A program made the translations under genes and the position numbers. DNA of 64,000 nt from positions 1-64,000 of the forward strand of contig JABAQU010000018.1 in NCBI GenBank assembly GCA_019187185.1. Direction: 5' to 3'. The notes beneath the pieces were generated by a model. The model saw nothing but the letters and a program-made list of their open reading frames with translations. It did not search any database and had not been told where the DNA came from. This DNA is from Steroidobacteraceae bacterium (GTDB lineage: Bacteria > Pseudomonadota > Gammaproteobacteria > Steroidobacterales > Steroidobacteraceae). Positions 28,241-39,541 of this stretch are shown in pieces (the first letter of the stretch is position 1; every line of letters begins with the position of its first letter).

Positions 28241-29796
28241 AAAATGGAACCGAACGGCCGGCCGTGCGGTCTATCCGCAACACCGACATCCTGACAGGTC
28301 TACGACATATGGCATCACAGCCCATTGCCCGGCGCGTATTTGCGCTCGCGATCCTGTGCGGCGCGCTCGCCGCGTGCTCGCCCAAGTCTTCCACTGCGGC
28401 GGCGACGCCGCCGGCCACGAGCGGCGCCGTCACATCGGCTGCGGCACCCGCACCGGCGGCCGCCCCGATGGTCCAGGGCCTGCCCGACTTCACGGCCATC
28501 GTGCAGAAATACGGGCCCGCGGTCGTCAACATCGACGTCGTGAGCCGGCAGGAATCGCGGGGCGGCTTCCAGGGTCCGCCGGGCATGTCGCCCGACGATC
28601 CGTTCTACGATTTCTTCCGCCGCTTCGGCATTCCGACACCGCGCGGCGGCAACATGCCGCCGACCCGCGGCGAGGGCTCGGGCTTCATCGTCACTCCCGA
28701 CGGGTACATCCTGACGAATGCGCACGTGATCGACGATGCGACCAACGTGACCGTGCGCCTGACCGATCGGCGCGAGTTCACCGCCAAGGTCATCGGCAGC
28801 GACAAGCGCACCGATGTCGCGGTGATCAAGATCGACGCGAAGAACCTGCCGACCGTGCGGATCGGCGACCCGAGCCAGTTGCGCACGGGCCAGTGGGTGA
28901 TCGCGATCGGCTCGCCGTTCGGCTTCGACAACAGCGTGACGGCCGGCATCGTGAGCGGCATCTCGCGCTCGCTGCCGGACGACAACTATGTCCCCTTCAT
29001 CCAGACCGACGTCGCCGTGAACCCGGGCAACTCCGGTGGTCCGCTGTTCAATCTTGCCGGTGAAGTGGTCGGCATCAACTCGCAGATCTACAGCCGCAGC
29101 GGCGGATACATGGGCCTGTCGTTCGCGATCCCGATCGACGTCGCGACAGGCGTGGAAGGCCAGCTGATCAAGACCGGGCGCGTGAGCCGCGGCCGCATCG
29201 GCGTGACCGTGCAGGAAGTGAACGCCCAGTTCGCGGAGTCGTTCGGTCTCGACCGGCCGCGCGGCGCGCTCATCGGTTCGGTCGAAGAGGGTGGTCCCGG
29301 CGACAAGGCGGGACTCAAGCCCGGCGACGTGATCCTCGCCGTGGACGGCAAGGACATCGACCGGTCGGCACAGCTGCCCGGCATCATCGCCAACATCAAG
29401 CCGGGGACGGACGCAACGCTCGAGGTCTGGCGCAACAAGGCGACGAAGCGCGTCACCGTGAAGGTCGCCGAGCTCGACGAGCCGATGCGCAAGGTGGCGA
29501 TGCGCGGCGGCGACGAAGCCGACAACTACTCCAAGCTCGGCGTCGCGGTGCGGCCGCTCGATCCGCGCGAAAAGGCGCAGGTCGATACGCGCGGCAACCT
29601 CGTGATCGAGGATGTCGATGGCCCGGCGGCCCTCGCGGGCCTGCAGCCCGGCGACATCATCCTCGGCGTCAACGGACACGATGTCTCGACCGTGAACGAC
29701 CTGCAGTCCGCCGTGCGCAAGTCCGGCAAGGCGGTGGCCTTGCGGATCCAGCGGAACGGCACCGAGATCTTCGTGCCGGTGCGCATCGGCGACTAG
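28237..29796 (+). CDS. HtrA/DegP-type serine protease, predicted lipoprotein
   Basis: A periplasmic quality-control protease/chaperone of 519 aa. The trypsin-like domain has His in Leu-Thr-Asn-Ala-His-Val-Ile, Asp in Arg-Thr-Asp-Val-Ala-Val, and Ser in Asn-Pro-Gly-Asn-Ser-Gly-Gly-Pro. Two PDZ domains follow, as in DegP. Oddly, the signal segment ends in Leu-Ala-Ala-Cys-Ser (Cys47), a lipobox, so the protein may be lipid-anchored. Start: ATG 28237 overlaps the lnt stop and has GAGG 8 bases upstream; ATG 28309 would give a more compact signal peptide of 23 residues before the Cys. It is the last gene of the coupled miaB-lnt set. Confidence 0.9.
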   Translation: MKNGTERPAVRSIRNTDILTGLRHMASQPIARRVFALAILCGALAACSPKSSTAAATPPATSGAVTSAAAPAPAAAPMVQGLPDFTAIVQKYGPAVVNIDVVSRQESRGGFQGPPGMSPDDPFYDFFRRFGIPTPRGGNMPPTRGEGSGFIVTPDGYILTNAHVIDDATNVTVRLTDRREFTAKVIGSDKRTDVAVIKIDAKNLPTVRIGDPSQLRTGQWVIAIGSPFGFDNSVTAGIVSGISRSLPDDNYVPFIQTDVAVNPGNSGGPLFNLAGEVVGINSQIYSRSGGYMGLSFAIPIDVATGVEGQLIKTGRVSRGRIGVTVQEVNAQFAESFGLDRPRGALIGSVEEGGPGDKAGLKPGDVILAVDGKDIDRSAQLPGIIANIKPGTDATLEVWRNKATKRVTVKVAELDEPMRKVAMRGGDEADNYSKLGVAVRPLDPREKAQVDTRGNLVIEDVDGPAALAGLQPGDIILGVNGHDVSTVNDLQSAVRKSGKAVALRIQRNGTEIFVPVRIGD

Positions 29797-32954
<3,158 letters not shown>

Positions 32955-32963
32955 GGCGCGCGG

Positions 32964-33464
32964 GTGGACAAGGGCGCCGCGGTCCTGCGAATCAACGGCG
33001 TCGATCGCGTCGCGCTCGGCACGCTGCTCGCCCGCTACGGACTGCGCCTGCGCTTCATCGCGCCCGACGAGGCGATTCCCGGCTCGTTCTGGGGCGAGAG
33101 CGAAGCGGGCCTCGTCGCCGATTGTCTCTACGCGCGCCTCGATACGCCCGTGCACTCGGTACTGCACGAGGCGGCGCACTACATCTGCATGACGCCCGAG
33201 CGCCGCGCCGGGCTCGACCGCGATGCCGGCGGAGACGATGCCGAGGAATGCGGAGTCTGTTACCTGCAGGTGCTGCTCGCGTGCGAGCTGCGCGACGTCG
33301 GCCGCGAGCGGCTGTGCGACGACATGGACGCGTGGGGTTACAGCTTTCGCGAGGGGCCGAGTCGGGCCTGGCTCGCCGGGGATGCGCGCGATGCGCACGA
33401 GTGGCTCCGCGTGCGCGGGATCATCGACGGGCACGGGGCGCTCACGTGGCAGCTGCGCACATGA
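32964..33464 (+). CDS. Unknown protein with HExxH metallopeptidase-like motif
   Basis: A 166-aa soluble protein with no family name I can assign. It contains Val-Leu-His-Glu-Ala-Ala-His-Tyr-Ile-Cys near residue 68, an HExxH zinc-protease motif, plus Cys residues around 95-110 and a Trp-rich C-terminus. The third metal ligand may be Glu or Asp further on (Asp-Asp-Ala-Glu-Glu near 92). The start is GTG 9 bases after lptE; the stop overlaps the alcohol dehydrogenase ATG. It is either a small metal-dependent hydrolase or a degenerate one. Confidence 0.7.
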   Translation: MDKGAAVLRINGVDRVALGTLLARYGLRLRFIAPDEAIPGSFWGESEAGLVADCLYARLDTPVHSVLHEAAHYICMTPERRAGLDRDAGGDDAEECGVCYLQVLLACELRDVGRERLCDDMDAWGYSFREGPSRAWLAGDARDAHEWLRVRGIIDGHGALTWQLRT

Positions 33465-34549
33465 TCACCCGCGCTGCGGTCACGCGCGCGGCAGGTGTCG
33501 CGCCGGTCATCGAGACACTCGAGCTCGCGACGCCGCGCGACGATGAAGTGATCGTGCGCCTCGTTGCGACGGGCATCTGCCACACGGATCTCTTCGCGCC
33601 GTCGATCTGCCCCTTGCCGGCCGTGTTCGGGCACGAAGGCGCCGGCGTCGTCGAACGCGTCGGTGCACGGGTCGGCCGCGTGAGGCCGGGCGACCGGGTC
33701 GTGATGACCTTCGGCTCGTGTGGCCGCTGCAGCCAGTGCGCCGGGAACGCGCCGGCTTACTGCGAGTCCGGGCACGCGCTGCAGTTCGGTGGTGCGCGCG
33801 CGGACGGCAGCACGACCCTGTCGTGCAGTGGCGAGCCGGTGCACGGCTCGTTCTTCCAGCAGTCGTCGTTCGCGACGTTCGCGCTCGGCACCGAGCGCAA
33901 TGTCGTGCCGTTGCCGCCCGACATGCCGCTCGAGCTCGCCGCGCCGCTCGGCTGCGGTGTGCAGACCGGCGCGGGAACGGTGCTGCGCAGCCTGCGCGCG
34001 CAGTCGGGGGCCTCGATCGCCGTCTTTGGTGCGGGCACGGTCGGCTTGTCCGCGATCATGGCGGCGCGCCACGCACGACTCTCGACCATCATCGCGGTGG
34101 ACATCGATCCGGTGCGCCTCGAGCTGGCGCGCGAACTCGGCGCGACGCATGCGCTCGATGCCCGGGACGGCGACGTCGCCGCACGCATCCGCGCGATCGT
34201 GCACAGTGGCGTGATGTACTCGATCGAAACGTCGGCCGCGGTGCAGGCGCTCAATGACGCAATTGCGTGCCTCGCGCACCGCGGGGAATGCGCGCTCGTG
34301 ACAGTGCCCGCGCTCGGCGCACCGGTGCCGATCAGCCTGCTGCCGCTGCTGACCGGCGGGCGTCGACTCGTGGCGGTGCTGGAAGGCGACAGCGTACCGG
34401 ACGAGTTCATCCCGCAGCTCGCGGCGATGCACCTCGCAGGCGAACTGCCGATCGAGCGGCTCACCGCGGCCTACGACTTCGCCGACATCGGCCGCGCGCT
34501 CGCCGACGCGGAGGCGGGCCGCGCGGTGAAGCCGGTCCTGCGGTTCTGA
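33461..34549 (+). CDS. Zinc-dependent alcohol dehydrogenase (MDR family)
   Basis: A 362-aa NAD(P)-dependent dehydrogenase of the medium-chain family. The catalytic zinc site includes Cys in Thr-Gly-Ile-Cys-His-Thr-Asp and His in Gly-His-Glu-Gly-Ala-Gly. The structural zinc lobe is Cys-Gly-Arg-Cys-Ser-Gln-Cys-x7-Cys. The Rossmann motif Gly-Ala-Gly-Thr-Val-Gly near 190 is followed by an Asp (Val-Asp-Ile-Asp) that favours NAD+. The sequence resembles aryl/benzyl alcohol dehydrogenases. It is coupled to the upstream HExxH gene and convergent with the KstD-like gene. Confidence 0.88.
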   Translation: MITRAAVTRAAGVAPVIETLELATPRDDEVIVRLVATGICHTDLFAPSICPLPAVFGHEGAGVVERVGARVGRVRPGDRVVMTFGSCGRCSQCAGNAPAYCESGHALQFGGARADGSTTLSCSGEPVHGSFFQQSSFATFALGTERNVVPLPPDMPLELAAPLGCGVQTGAGTVLRSLRAQSGASIAVFGAGTVGLSAIMAARHARLSTIIAVDIDPVRLELARELGATHALDARDGDVAARIRAIVHSGVMYSIETSAAVQALNDAIACLAHRGECALVTVPALGAPVPISLLPLLTGGRRLVAVLEGDSVPDEFIPQLAAMHLAGELPIERLTAAYDFADIGRALADAEAGRAVKPVLRF

Positions 34550-34574
34550 GGGCCGTGTCCCGCCTGCGGCAGCG

Positions 34575-36260
34575 CTACCCGCGCGCGGCAGCCGCGAGAT
34601 GATTGACGGCCCGGAACGCGAACACCATGCCGGGACCGATCGTGCAGCCGGGGCCCGCGTAGGCGCGCCCGAGCGCTGCCGCCGAGTTGTTGCCGACGCA
34701 ATAAAGGCCGGGGATCGGCTGTCCGGCCGTATTCACGACCTGGCCGTGATCGGTGATTGCGGGACCGCCCTTGGTGCCGGTATCGCCCGGTTCGATCTTC
34801 ACCGCGTAGTAGGGGGCCGTATCGATCGGCACGAGGCACGGATTGGGTTTCGCGCTGCGCAGCGACCAGTAGCGGTCGTGGACCGAGTTGCCGCGACCGA
34901 ACTCCGGGTCCACGCCCGTGCGCGCGTACTCGTTGTTGCGCCGTATGGTGTCGGCGAGGCCCGCCGGGTCCACGCCGATCTGGCGGGCGAGACCCTCGAG
35001 CGTCTGATCCTTGAAGAGGAAATCGCCCCACCATTCCTTCGGTGCCTTCGAGTCCGGAAACGCCACGCTCGGCAGCAGCGGGCCGAACGGGCAGTTCTTG
35101 CGATAGCGCGCGTCGAAAACCCACCACGCGGGAATCGCGCCGCCCGACCGGGCGTGCTCGGCATACATCGCGAGCTGGAAGCGGTCGTAGGAGAGCGCCT
35201 CGTTGACGAAGCGCTTGCCCTGCCGGTTCACGCACACCGAGCCGCCGAAGCCGCGCTCGGCGAACACCGGCTGCGCGCCTTGCGAGACCGAGGGATTGCG
35301 CACCGTCGGCGTGCCCCAGCTGAGATCCATGTGCTCGAGCTTCGCGCCGATCGCGGCCGCCGCGCGGATCGTGTCGCCGGTGTTGAGGCCGGCCGGCGTC
35401 GCCGCCCATTCCTGGCGCGTCGGATGCGGCAGGTACTCATCCCGCATCGCCTGGTTGCGCTCGAAGCCGCCGGCCGCGAGGACCACTCCGCGCCGTGCGC
35501 GCAAGTTCACCGGCTGCCCGGCGCGGCGCGCGACGACGCCGCACACACGGCCGTCCTCGACGACGAGGGATTCCAGCGGGCACTCGAGCCACAGCGGGAT
35601 GCCGCGCACGAGCATCGCATGGCGCAGCCCGCCGATGAGCGCACTGCCGAGGCACAGCCGCCGGTCGCGCTTCGTGCGAAAGCGCCAGGGAATGTCGAAC
35701 CAGTAGCGCAGCATCACGCGCAGCGCGACCCCGAACCAGCCCGGGGACTTCGTCGCCATCGTGTTCGACTCGGGAATCGTCATGCCGATGCCGTTCAGCG
35801 TCGAGCCCGGATGCGTCGGCCGCAGGCGCGCAAATTCCTCGCCGAGCAGCGCGCCGTCGAAGGGATCCGGCGCGAGCGCACGACCGCTCGCGGTCGCGCC
35901 CGGCAACTCCTGGTAGTAATCCGCGTAGCCCTCGCTCACCCGGTAGCGCAGCGAGGTCTTCTCGTTGATGTAGCGGATCAGGTCCGCGCCGCTCTCGAGA
36001 TAGGCGCGGACCTTGCTGTCGGGAGTGGTGTCACCGGTGGCGGCCTTGAGGTAGGTGTAGGCCGATTCGTAGTCGTCCTTGCCGAGTCCGTTCATCGGAA
36101 TCCACAGTGCGCCGCCCGACGTCGCGGTCGTCCCGCCGTACTGGTCGCTCTTCTCGATGACCAGCACCTTCATGCCGAGGTCGTGCGCGCGGATCGCGGC
36201 GAGCAGCGCGGCGCCTCCCGAGCCGGCCACGATCAGATCGAATTCGTCGTTGCTCTGCAT
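34575..36260 (-). CDS. FAD-dependent 3-ketosteroid-Delta1-dehydrogenase-like oxidoreductase
   Basis: A 561-aa flavoprotein of the fumarate reductase/KstD family. The dinucleotide motif Gly-Ser-Gly-Gly-Ala is at 13-17 and Gly-Gly-Thr-Thr-Ala-Thr-Ser-Gly-Gly near 43. The C-terminal part keeps the KstD-style Tyr-Tyr-Ala-Val, Gly-Thr-Lys-Gly-Gly and Gly-Asn-Asn-Ser-Ala with Gly-x-Gly-Cys-Thr-Ile-Gly-Pro. Tyr residues in Gly-Tyr-Ala-Asp-Tyr-Tyr near 115 match a KstD active-site region. It probably dehydrogenates a cyclic ketone; a steroid substrate is plausible but unproven. A motif shared with the enoate reductase gene lies 56 bases upstream. Confidence 0.85.
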   Translation of the reverse strand: MQSNDEFDLIVAGSGGAALLAAIRAHDLGMKVLVIEKSDQYGGTTATSGGALWIPMNGLGKDDYESAYTYLKAATGDTTPDSKVRAYLESGADLIRYINEKTSLRYRVSEGYADYYQELPGATASGRALAPDPFDGALLGEEFARLRPTHPGSTLNGIGMTIPESNTMATKSPGWFGVALRVMLRYWFDIPWRFRTKRDRRLCLGSALIGGLRHAMLVRGIPLWLECPLESLVVEDGRVCGVVARRAGQPVNLRARRGVVLAAGGFERNQAMRDEYLPHPTRQEWAATPAGLNTGDTIRAAAAIGAKLEHMDLSWGTPTVRNPSVSQGAQPVFAERGFGGSVCVNRQGKRFVNEALSYDRFQLAMYAEHARSGGAIPAWWVFDARYRKNCPFGPLLPSVAFPDSKAPKEWWGDFLFKDQTLEGLARQIGVDPAGLADTIRRNNEYARTGVDPEFGRGNSVHDRYWSLRSAKPNPCLVPIDTAPYYAVKIEPGDTGTKGGPAITDHGQVVNTAGQPIPGLYCVGNNSAAALGRAYAGPGCTIGPGMVFAFRAVNHLAAAARG

Positions 36261-36315
36261 GGTCTGCCTTCAGCGAGCGAGCCCGCGGGGCCGGGTCATC
36301 GGATGGGTCCGCGCA

Positions 36316-36330
36316 AAGCATATCGCATCG
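36316..36330 (-). promoter_or_regulatory. Motif shared with the enoate reductase promoter (copy 1)
   Basis: AAGCATATCGCATCG on the plus strand. It matches 41718-41733 at every base except one inserted A. It lies 56 bases upstream of the KstD-like start and, read towards that gene, contains TATGCT, a possible -10. It may be a shared operator or shared promoter core. Confidence 0.45.
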
Positions 36331-36440
36331 CTGCGCGGCTTGCGGCGCCCCGGGTCGAGCCCGCCGGCCGTGCCGCACCCAATCCTGGACCCGGTCTCGG
36401 GAGGAATGCGATCCTCTTGCCGGGCATCGATCGATCCGGC

Positions 36441-36459
36441 GCGTGATGTAAGCTCACGC
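36441..36459. promoter_or_regulatory. Operator-like inverted repeat upstream of the NTF2-like gene
   Basis: Arms GCGTGA (36441-36446) and TCACGC (36454-36459) are perfect, with a 7-base centre. The site ends 21 bases before the GTG start. An overlapping palindrome ATCGATCGAT (36427-36436) is just to the left. It is a plausible repressor site for the NTF2-like/PQQ dehydrogenase pair. The rest of the 220-base divergent gap shows no clear promoter. Confidence 0.4.
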
Positions 36460-36480
36460 AGGGATGCCGGGAGAGTCTGC

Positions 36481-36921
36481 GTGAACCTCGATACGCTGAT
36501 CGCCGAGCGTGACATAGGCAGAGCCATCTATCGTTTCGCGCGTGCGATGGACGAACGCGACTGGGCCGCGCTCGACGACATGGTCGTCCCGGAGGCGACC
36601 GCCGATCTCGGCATGGGACTGGTCAGCGGACGTGCGGCCATCGTCACCTTCATCCGCAGCTTCCTCGACGACTGCGGCCCGACCCAGCACCTGATCGGCA
36701 ATGTCGTCGTGGACGTCGACGGCGAACGCGCTGCGAGCCGCTGCTATGTGCACGACATGCACCAGGGCGCGGGCGAGAAGGCGTCGATGACGTTCTCGAC
36801 GCTCGGCGAGTACCATGATCGCTGGGTACGCCGCGACGGGAGCTGGTGGATGGTCCATCGCCGCAAGCTGAATCATGCGCATATCGGCTCGATCGAAGTG
36901 CTGGGGCCGGGGCCACGATGA
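36481..36921 (+). CDS. SnoaL-like / NTF2-fold protein
   Basis: A 146-aa cone-shaped alpha+beta fold of the ketosteroid isomerase/SnoaL superfamily. Helix Ile-Tyr-Arg-Phe-Ala-Arg-Ala-Met-Asp-Glu-Arg-Asp-Trp near 15-30 and the strand Gly-Ser-Trp-Trp-Met-Val-His-Arg-Arg near 120 are typical. Its catalytic role (isomerase, dehydratase or binding) is unknown. The GTG start has GGGAGAG 6 bases upstream. It is coupled by a 4-base overlap to the PQQ dehydrogenase. Confidence 0.8.
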   Translation: MNLDTLIAERDIGRAIYRFARAMDERDWAALDDMVVPEATADLGMGLVSGRAAIVTFIRSFLDDCGPTQHLIGNVVVDVDGERAASRCYVHDMHQGAGEKASMTFSTLGEYHDRWVRRDGSWWMVHRRKLNHAHIGSIEVLGPGPR

Positions 36922-38759
36922 ACCTGAAACCCGTATTGACGCTCTCGCTGCTGATCGGCTGCGCAACCGCATTCGGCGCCACACCGCCCGACGACATTCA
37001 GGCGCTCTCGAGCCGGGGCCGCGCGCTCTATGCCGAGCGCTGCGCGGCCTGCCACGACCATCCGCAGGGTCGCATCCCGCCGCGCATCCTGATCTCGACC
37101 GTGCGCGCGCCCGAAGACATCGTGGCTGCGCTCGCGAGTGGCGTGATGCGCCAGCAGGCGACCGGCCTCGGCGAGCAGGAAATCCGGGCGCTCGCCGTGT
37201 TCCTGACGGGAAGGCTGCCGTTGGCAGACCAGCGTGACCCGAACGCCAATGCCTGCGTCGCGAAGCCGGCATCGCTGATTCCCGGTTCAGCGGACTGGAA
37301 CGGATGGGGACGCGACCCGGCGAACACGCGCTTCCAGCCGCTCCCGGGGCTCACGGCGGGCGACCTGCCGCGGCTGAAGCTGAAGTGGGTCTTTGCCTAT
37401 CCCGGCAGTCGCGTCTACGGGCAGCCCGTGGTCGTCGGCGGGCGCATTTTCGTTGGCGGCAACTCGGCCGGACGGGTTTTTTCGCTCGATGCGCGCACGG
37501 GCTGCACGTACTGGAGCTATCAGGCAGAGGCGTATGTGCGCACGGCCGTCGTCGTCGGTCCCGCCGGCGCGGGACCGGATGCGCGGCTCGCCGCGTTCTT
37601 TGGCGGTGATCGCGCGATGGCTTATGCCGTGGACGCGGCGACGGGCGCCCCGCTGTGGGCGACACGCGTCGACGAGCATCCGCTGGCGCACGTGCTCGGT
37701 ACGCCGAAGCTGCACGACGGGCGGCTCTACGTACCCGTGTCATCCACCGAGTCGAGCGCAGCCGCCGATCCGGATTACCCTTGCTGCAGCTTTCGCGGCA
37801 ACGTGGTCGCGCTCGACGCCGCGACGGGCCGGGTCCTCTGGCGCGGCGCCGCGATCGAAGGTCCGCTGCAGTCCGGTCGCCTGAAAGAAAATGGCGAGCA
37901 CATCCTGGGGCCGGCCGGTGCGGCGATGTTCGCGTCACCGACGATCGATGCGAAGCGGGGTGTCCTGTACGTGGGGACGGGCAACTCCTACACGAGCCAA
38001 CGTGAGAGCGGCAGCGATGCGATTCACGCGTTCGATCTCGTGACCGGCCGGCGGCAATGGACCCGGCAGGTCCTCGCGACCGACGCGTGGGTGGGCGGCT
38101 GCGAAGCGAACGAGCCTCGCGGCAACTGCCCGGTGCCGCTCGGCCCGGATTTCGGTTTCGGCAGCTCGCCGATACTCGTCGAGCGGGCAGGACACCCGTC
38201 CGTGCTGCTCGCGCCGTCCAAGTCCGGCGTCCTTTACGCGCTCGATCCCGACGCAGGCGGCCGGGTGCTGTGGCAACGCGAGCTCATTCGCGGCGACCTG
38301 AACGGCGGCATTCTCTGGGGCCCGGCGGTCGTGGGCGATCGCGTGTTCGTGGCGACGTCGAAGTACGATTACGTCTCGGGCAAGGGGGCCGGCGCACTCG
38401 CCGCCGTGGCGATCGACACCGGGCGACTGCTGTGGCGCACGCCGGCGCCCGTGCGGCCCTGTACGTGGGGCAACGAGCGCTGCGCACAGGCGCAGCTCGC
38501 CGCCGTCACTGCGATGCCCGGCGCCGTCTTTGCAGGCTCGATGGATGGGCGCATCCGTGCCTACGCGAGTGATACCGGGCGCATCCTGTGGGAGTTCAAC
38601 ACGGGCGACAGGTTCGACGCCGTGAACGGCGGGCAGGCGAGCGGCGGCGGCATCGACTACGGCGGCCAGGTCGTCGTCGACGGCACGCTGTTCGTGCAAT
38701 CGGGTTCGGGGCGCCAGCCCGGCAACGCGCTGCTCGCGTTTTCGGTCGACGGCCGCTGA
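36918..38759 (+). CDS. Cytochrome c / PQQ-dependent dehydrogenase (polyvinyl-alcohol-dehydrogenase-like)
   Basis: A 613-aa periplasmic quinohaemoprotein. A signal peptide (about 1-20) precedes a single cytochrome c domain with Cys-Ala-Ala-Cys-His at 42-46, then a PQQ-type beta-propeller (about 125-613). The vicinal pair Asp-Tyr-Pro-Cys-Cys-Ser near 290 resembles the disulfide of PQQ dehydrogenases. The order (haem first, propeller second) fits the polyvinyl alcohol dehydrogenase subfamily. It probably oxidises a secondary alcohol and passes electrons to the respiratory chain. ATG overlaps the upstream stop. Confidence 0.85.
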   Translation: MNLKPVLTLSLLIGCATAFGATPPDDIQALSSRGRALYAERCAACHDHPQGRIPPRILISTVRAPEDIVAALASGVMRQQATGLGEQEIRALAVFLTGRLPLADQRDPNANACVAKPASLIPGSADWNGWGRDPANTRFQPLPGLTAGDLPRLKLKWVFAYPGSRVYGQPVVVGGRIFVGGNSAGRVFSLDARTGCTYWSYQAEAYVRTAVVVGPAGAGPDARLAAFFGGDRAMAYAVDAATGAPLWATRVDEHPLAHVLGTPKLHDGRLYVPVSSTESSAAADPDYPCCSFRGNVVALDAATGRVLWRGAAIEGPLQSGRLKENGEHILGPAGAAMFASPTIDAKRGVLYVGTGNSYTSQRESGSDAIHAFDLVTGRRQWTRQVLATDAWVGGCEANEPRGNCPVPLGPDFGFGSSPILVERAGHPSVLLAPSKSGVLYALDPDAGGRVLWQRELIRGDLNGGILWGPAVVGDRVFVATSKYDYVSGKGAGALAAVAIDTGRLLWRTPAPVRPCTWGNERCAQAQLAAVTAMPGAVFAGSMDGRIRAYASDTGRILWEFNTGDRFDAVNGGQASGGGIDYGGQVVVDGTLFVQSGSGRQPGNALLAFSVDGR

Positions 38760-38764
38760 GCCCG

Positions 38765-39541
38765 TCAGTGCAGCATGATCGACCCGCCGTCGGTCATGAG
38801 TGTCTGCCCGGTGATGTATTTCGCGGCGTCGCTCGCGAGAAACGCGACGGCCGGGGCGATGTCGGATTCCGGGTCGCCGAGGCGTCCGAGCGGCACGGTA
38901 TTCACCATTTCCTGATACTCGGCCGGAAAGGCCTGCGCCCAACGCCGCACGCCCGGCGTGAGCGCCACCGGTGACACGACATTGACGCGGATGCCGTCGA
39001 CGGCCCATTCGCGCGCGGCGACGCGCGTGATCGCCCGTATCGCCTCTTTCGCGGCGGCATAAGTGACCTGGTTGGCCCGGCCCCTGAGGCCCGCGCCGGA
39101 TGCGAAGTTCACCACGGCGCCCTTCGTCTTCCTGAGTTCAGGGTACGCAGCCTTCATCAGCCAGAAGGTCGCGTACATGCCGCTGCCGAGCGAGAGGTCC
39201 CACATCTCCTGCGTGGTCTCGACGAACGGCGCCTGCATCGACGCATGCGCGTTGTTCACCAGGATATCGAGCTTGCCGTAGGCGCGGACCGCGGCCGCGA
39301 CGATTCCCGGCGCGTTGTCGGCAACGGCAATGTCCGCCTGCAGGTACCTCGCCGCATCATCGGGCGCGAGCCCGGCGACCAGTGCGTCGCCCGTCGCCTG
39401 TGCGACGAGATCGACCACCAGCACCCGTGCGCCCTCGCGCAGAAAGCAGCGGACGATGCCCTGCCCGATGCCGCCGGCGCCGCCGGTGACGACCGCGACC
39501 TTGTCCTTCAGCTGCACGTCGGTGCGCCCATCGCGCGTCAC
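38765..39541 (-). CDS. Short-chain dehydrogenase/reductase
   Basis: A 258-aa NAD(P)-dependent oxidoreductase. The cofactor motif Thr-Gly-Gly-Ala-Gly-Gly-Ile-Gly is close to the start, Asn-Asn-Ala-His replaces the common Asn-Asn-Ala-Gly, and the active site has Ser (Asn-Phe-Ala-Ser-Gly) and Tyr-Ala-Ala-Ala-Lys. GTG at 39541 overlaps the reductase stop (GTGA); a second GTG at 39517 begins closer to the fold. It is translated with the Fe-S/FMN reductase. Confidence 0.88.
   Translation of the reverse strand: MTRDGRTDVQLKDKVAVVTGGAGGIGQGIVRCFLREGARVLVVDLVAQATGDALVAGLAPDDAARYLQADIAVADNAPGIVAAAVRAYGKLDILVNNAHASMQAPFVETTQEMWDLSLGSGMYATFWLMKAAYPELRKTKGAVVNFASGAGLRGRANQVTYAAAKEAIRAITRVAAREWAVDGIRVNVVSPVALTPGVRRWAQAFPAEYQEMVNTVPLGRLGDPESDIAPAVAFLASDAAKYITGQTLMTDGGSIMLH

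Noticed and set aside
36079..36480. N-terminal extension of the NTF2-like gene to an upstream ATG
   Set aside because: It would run through the divergent promoter region and into the KstD-like gene; the GTG at 36481 has a good ribosome site.
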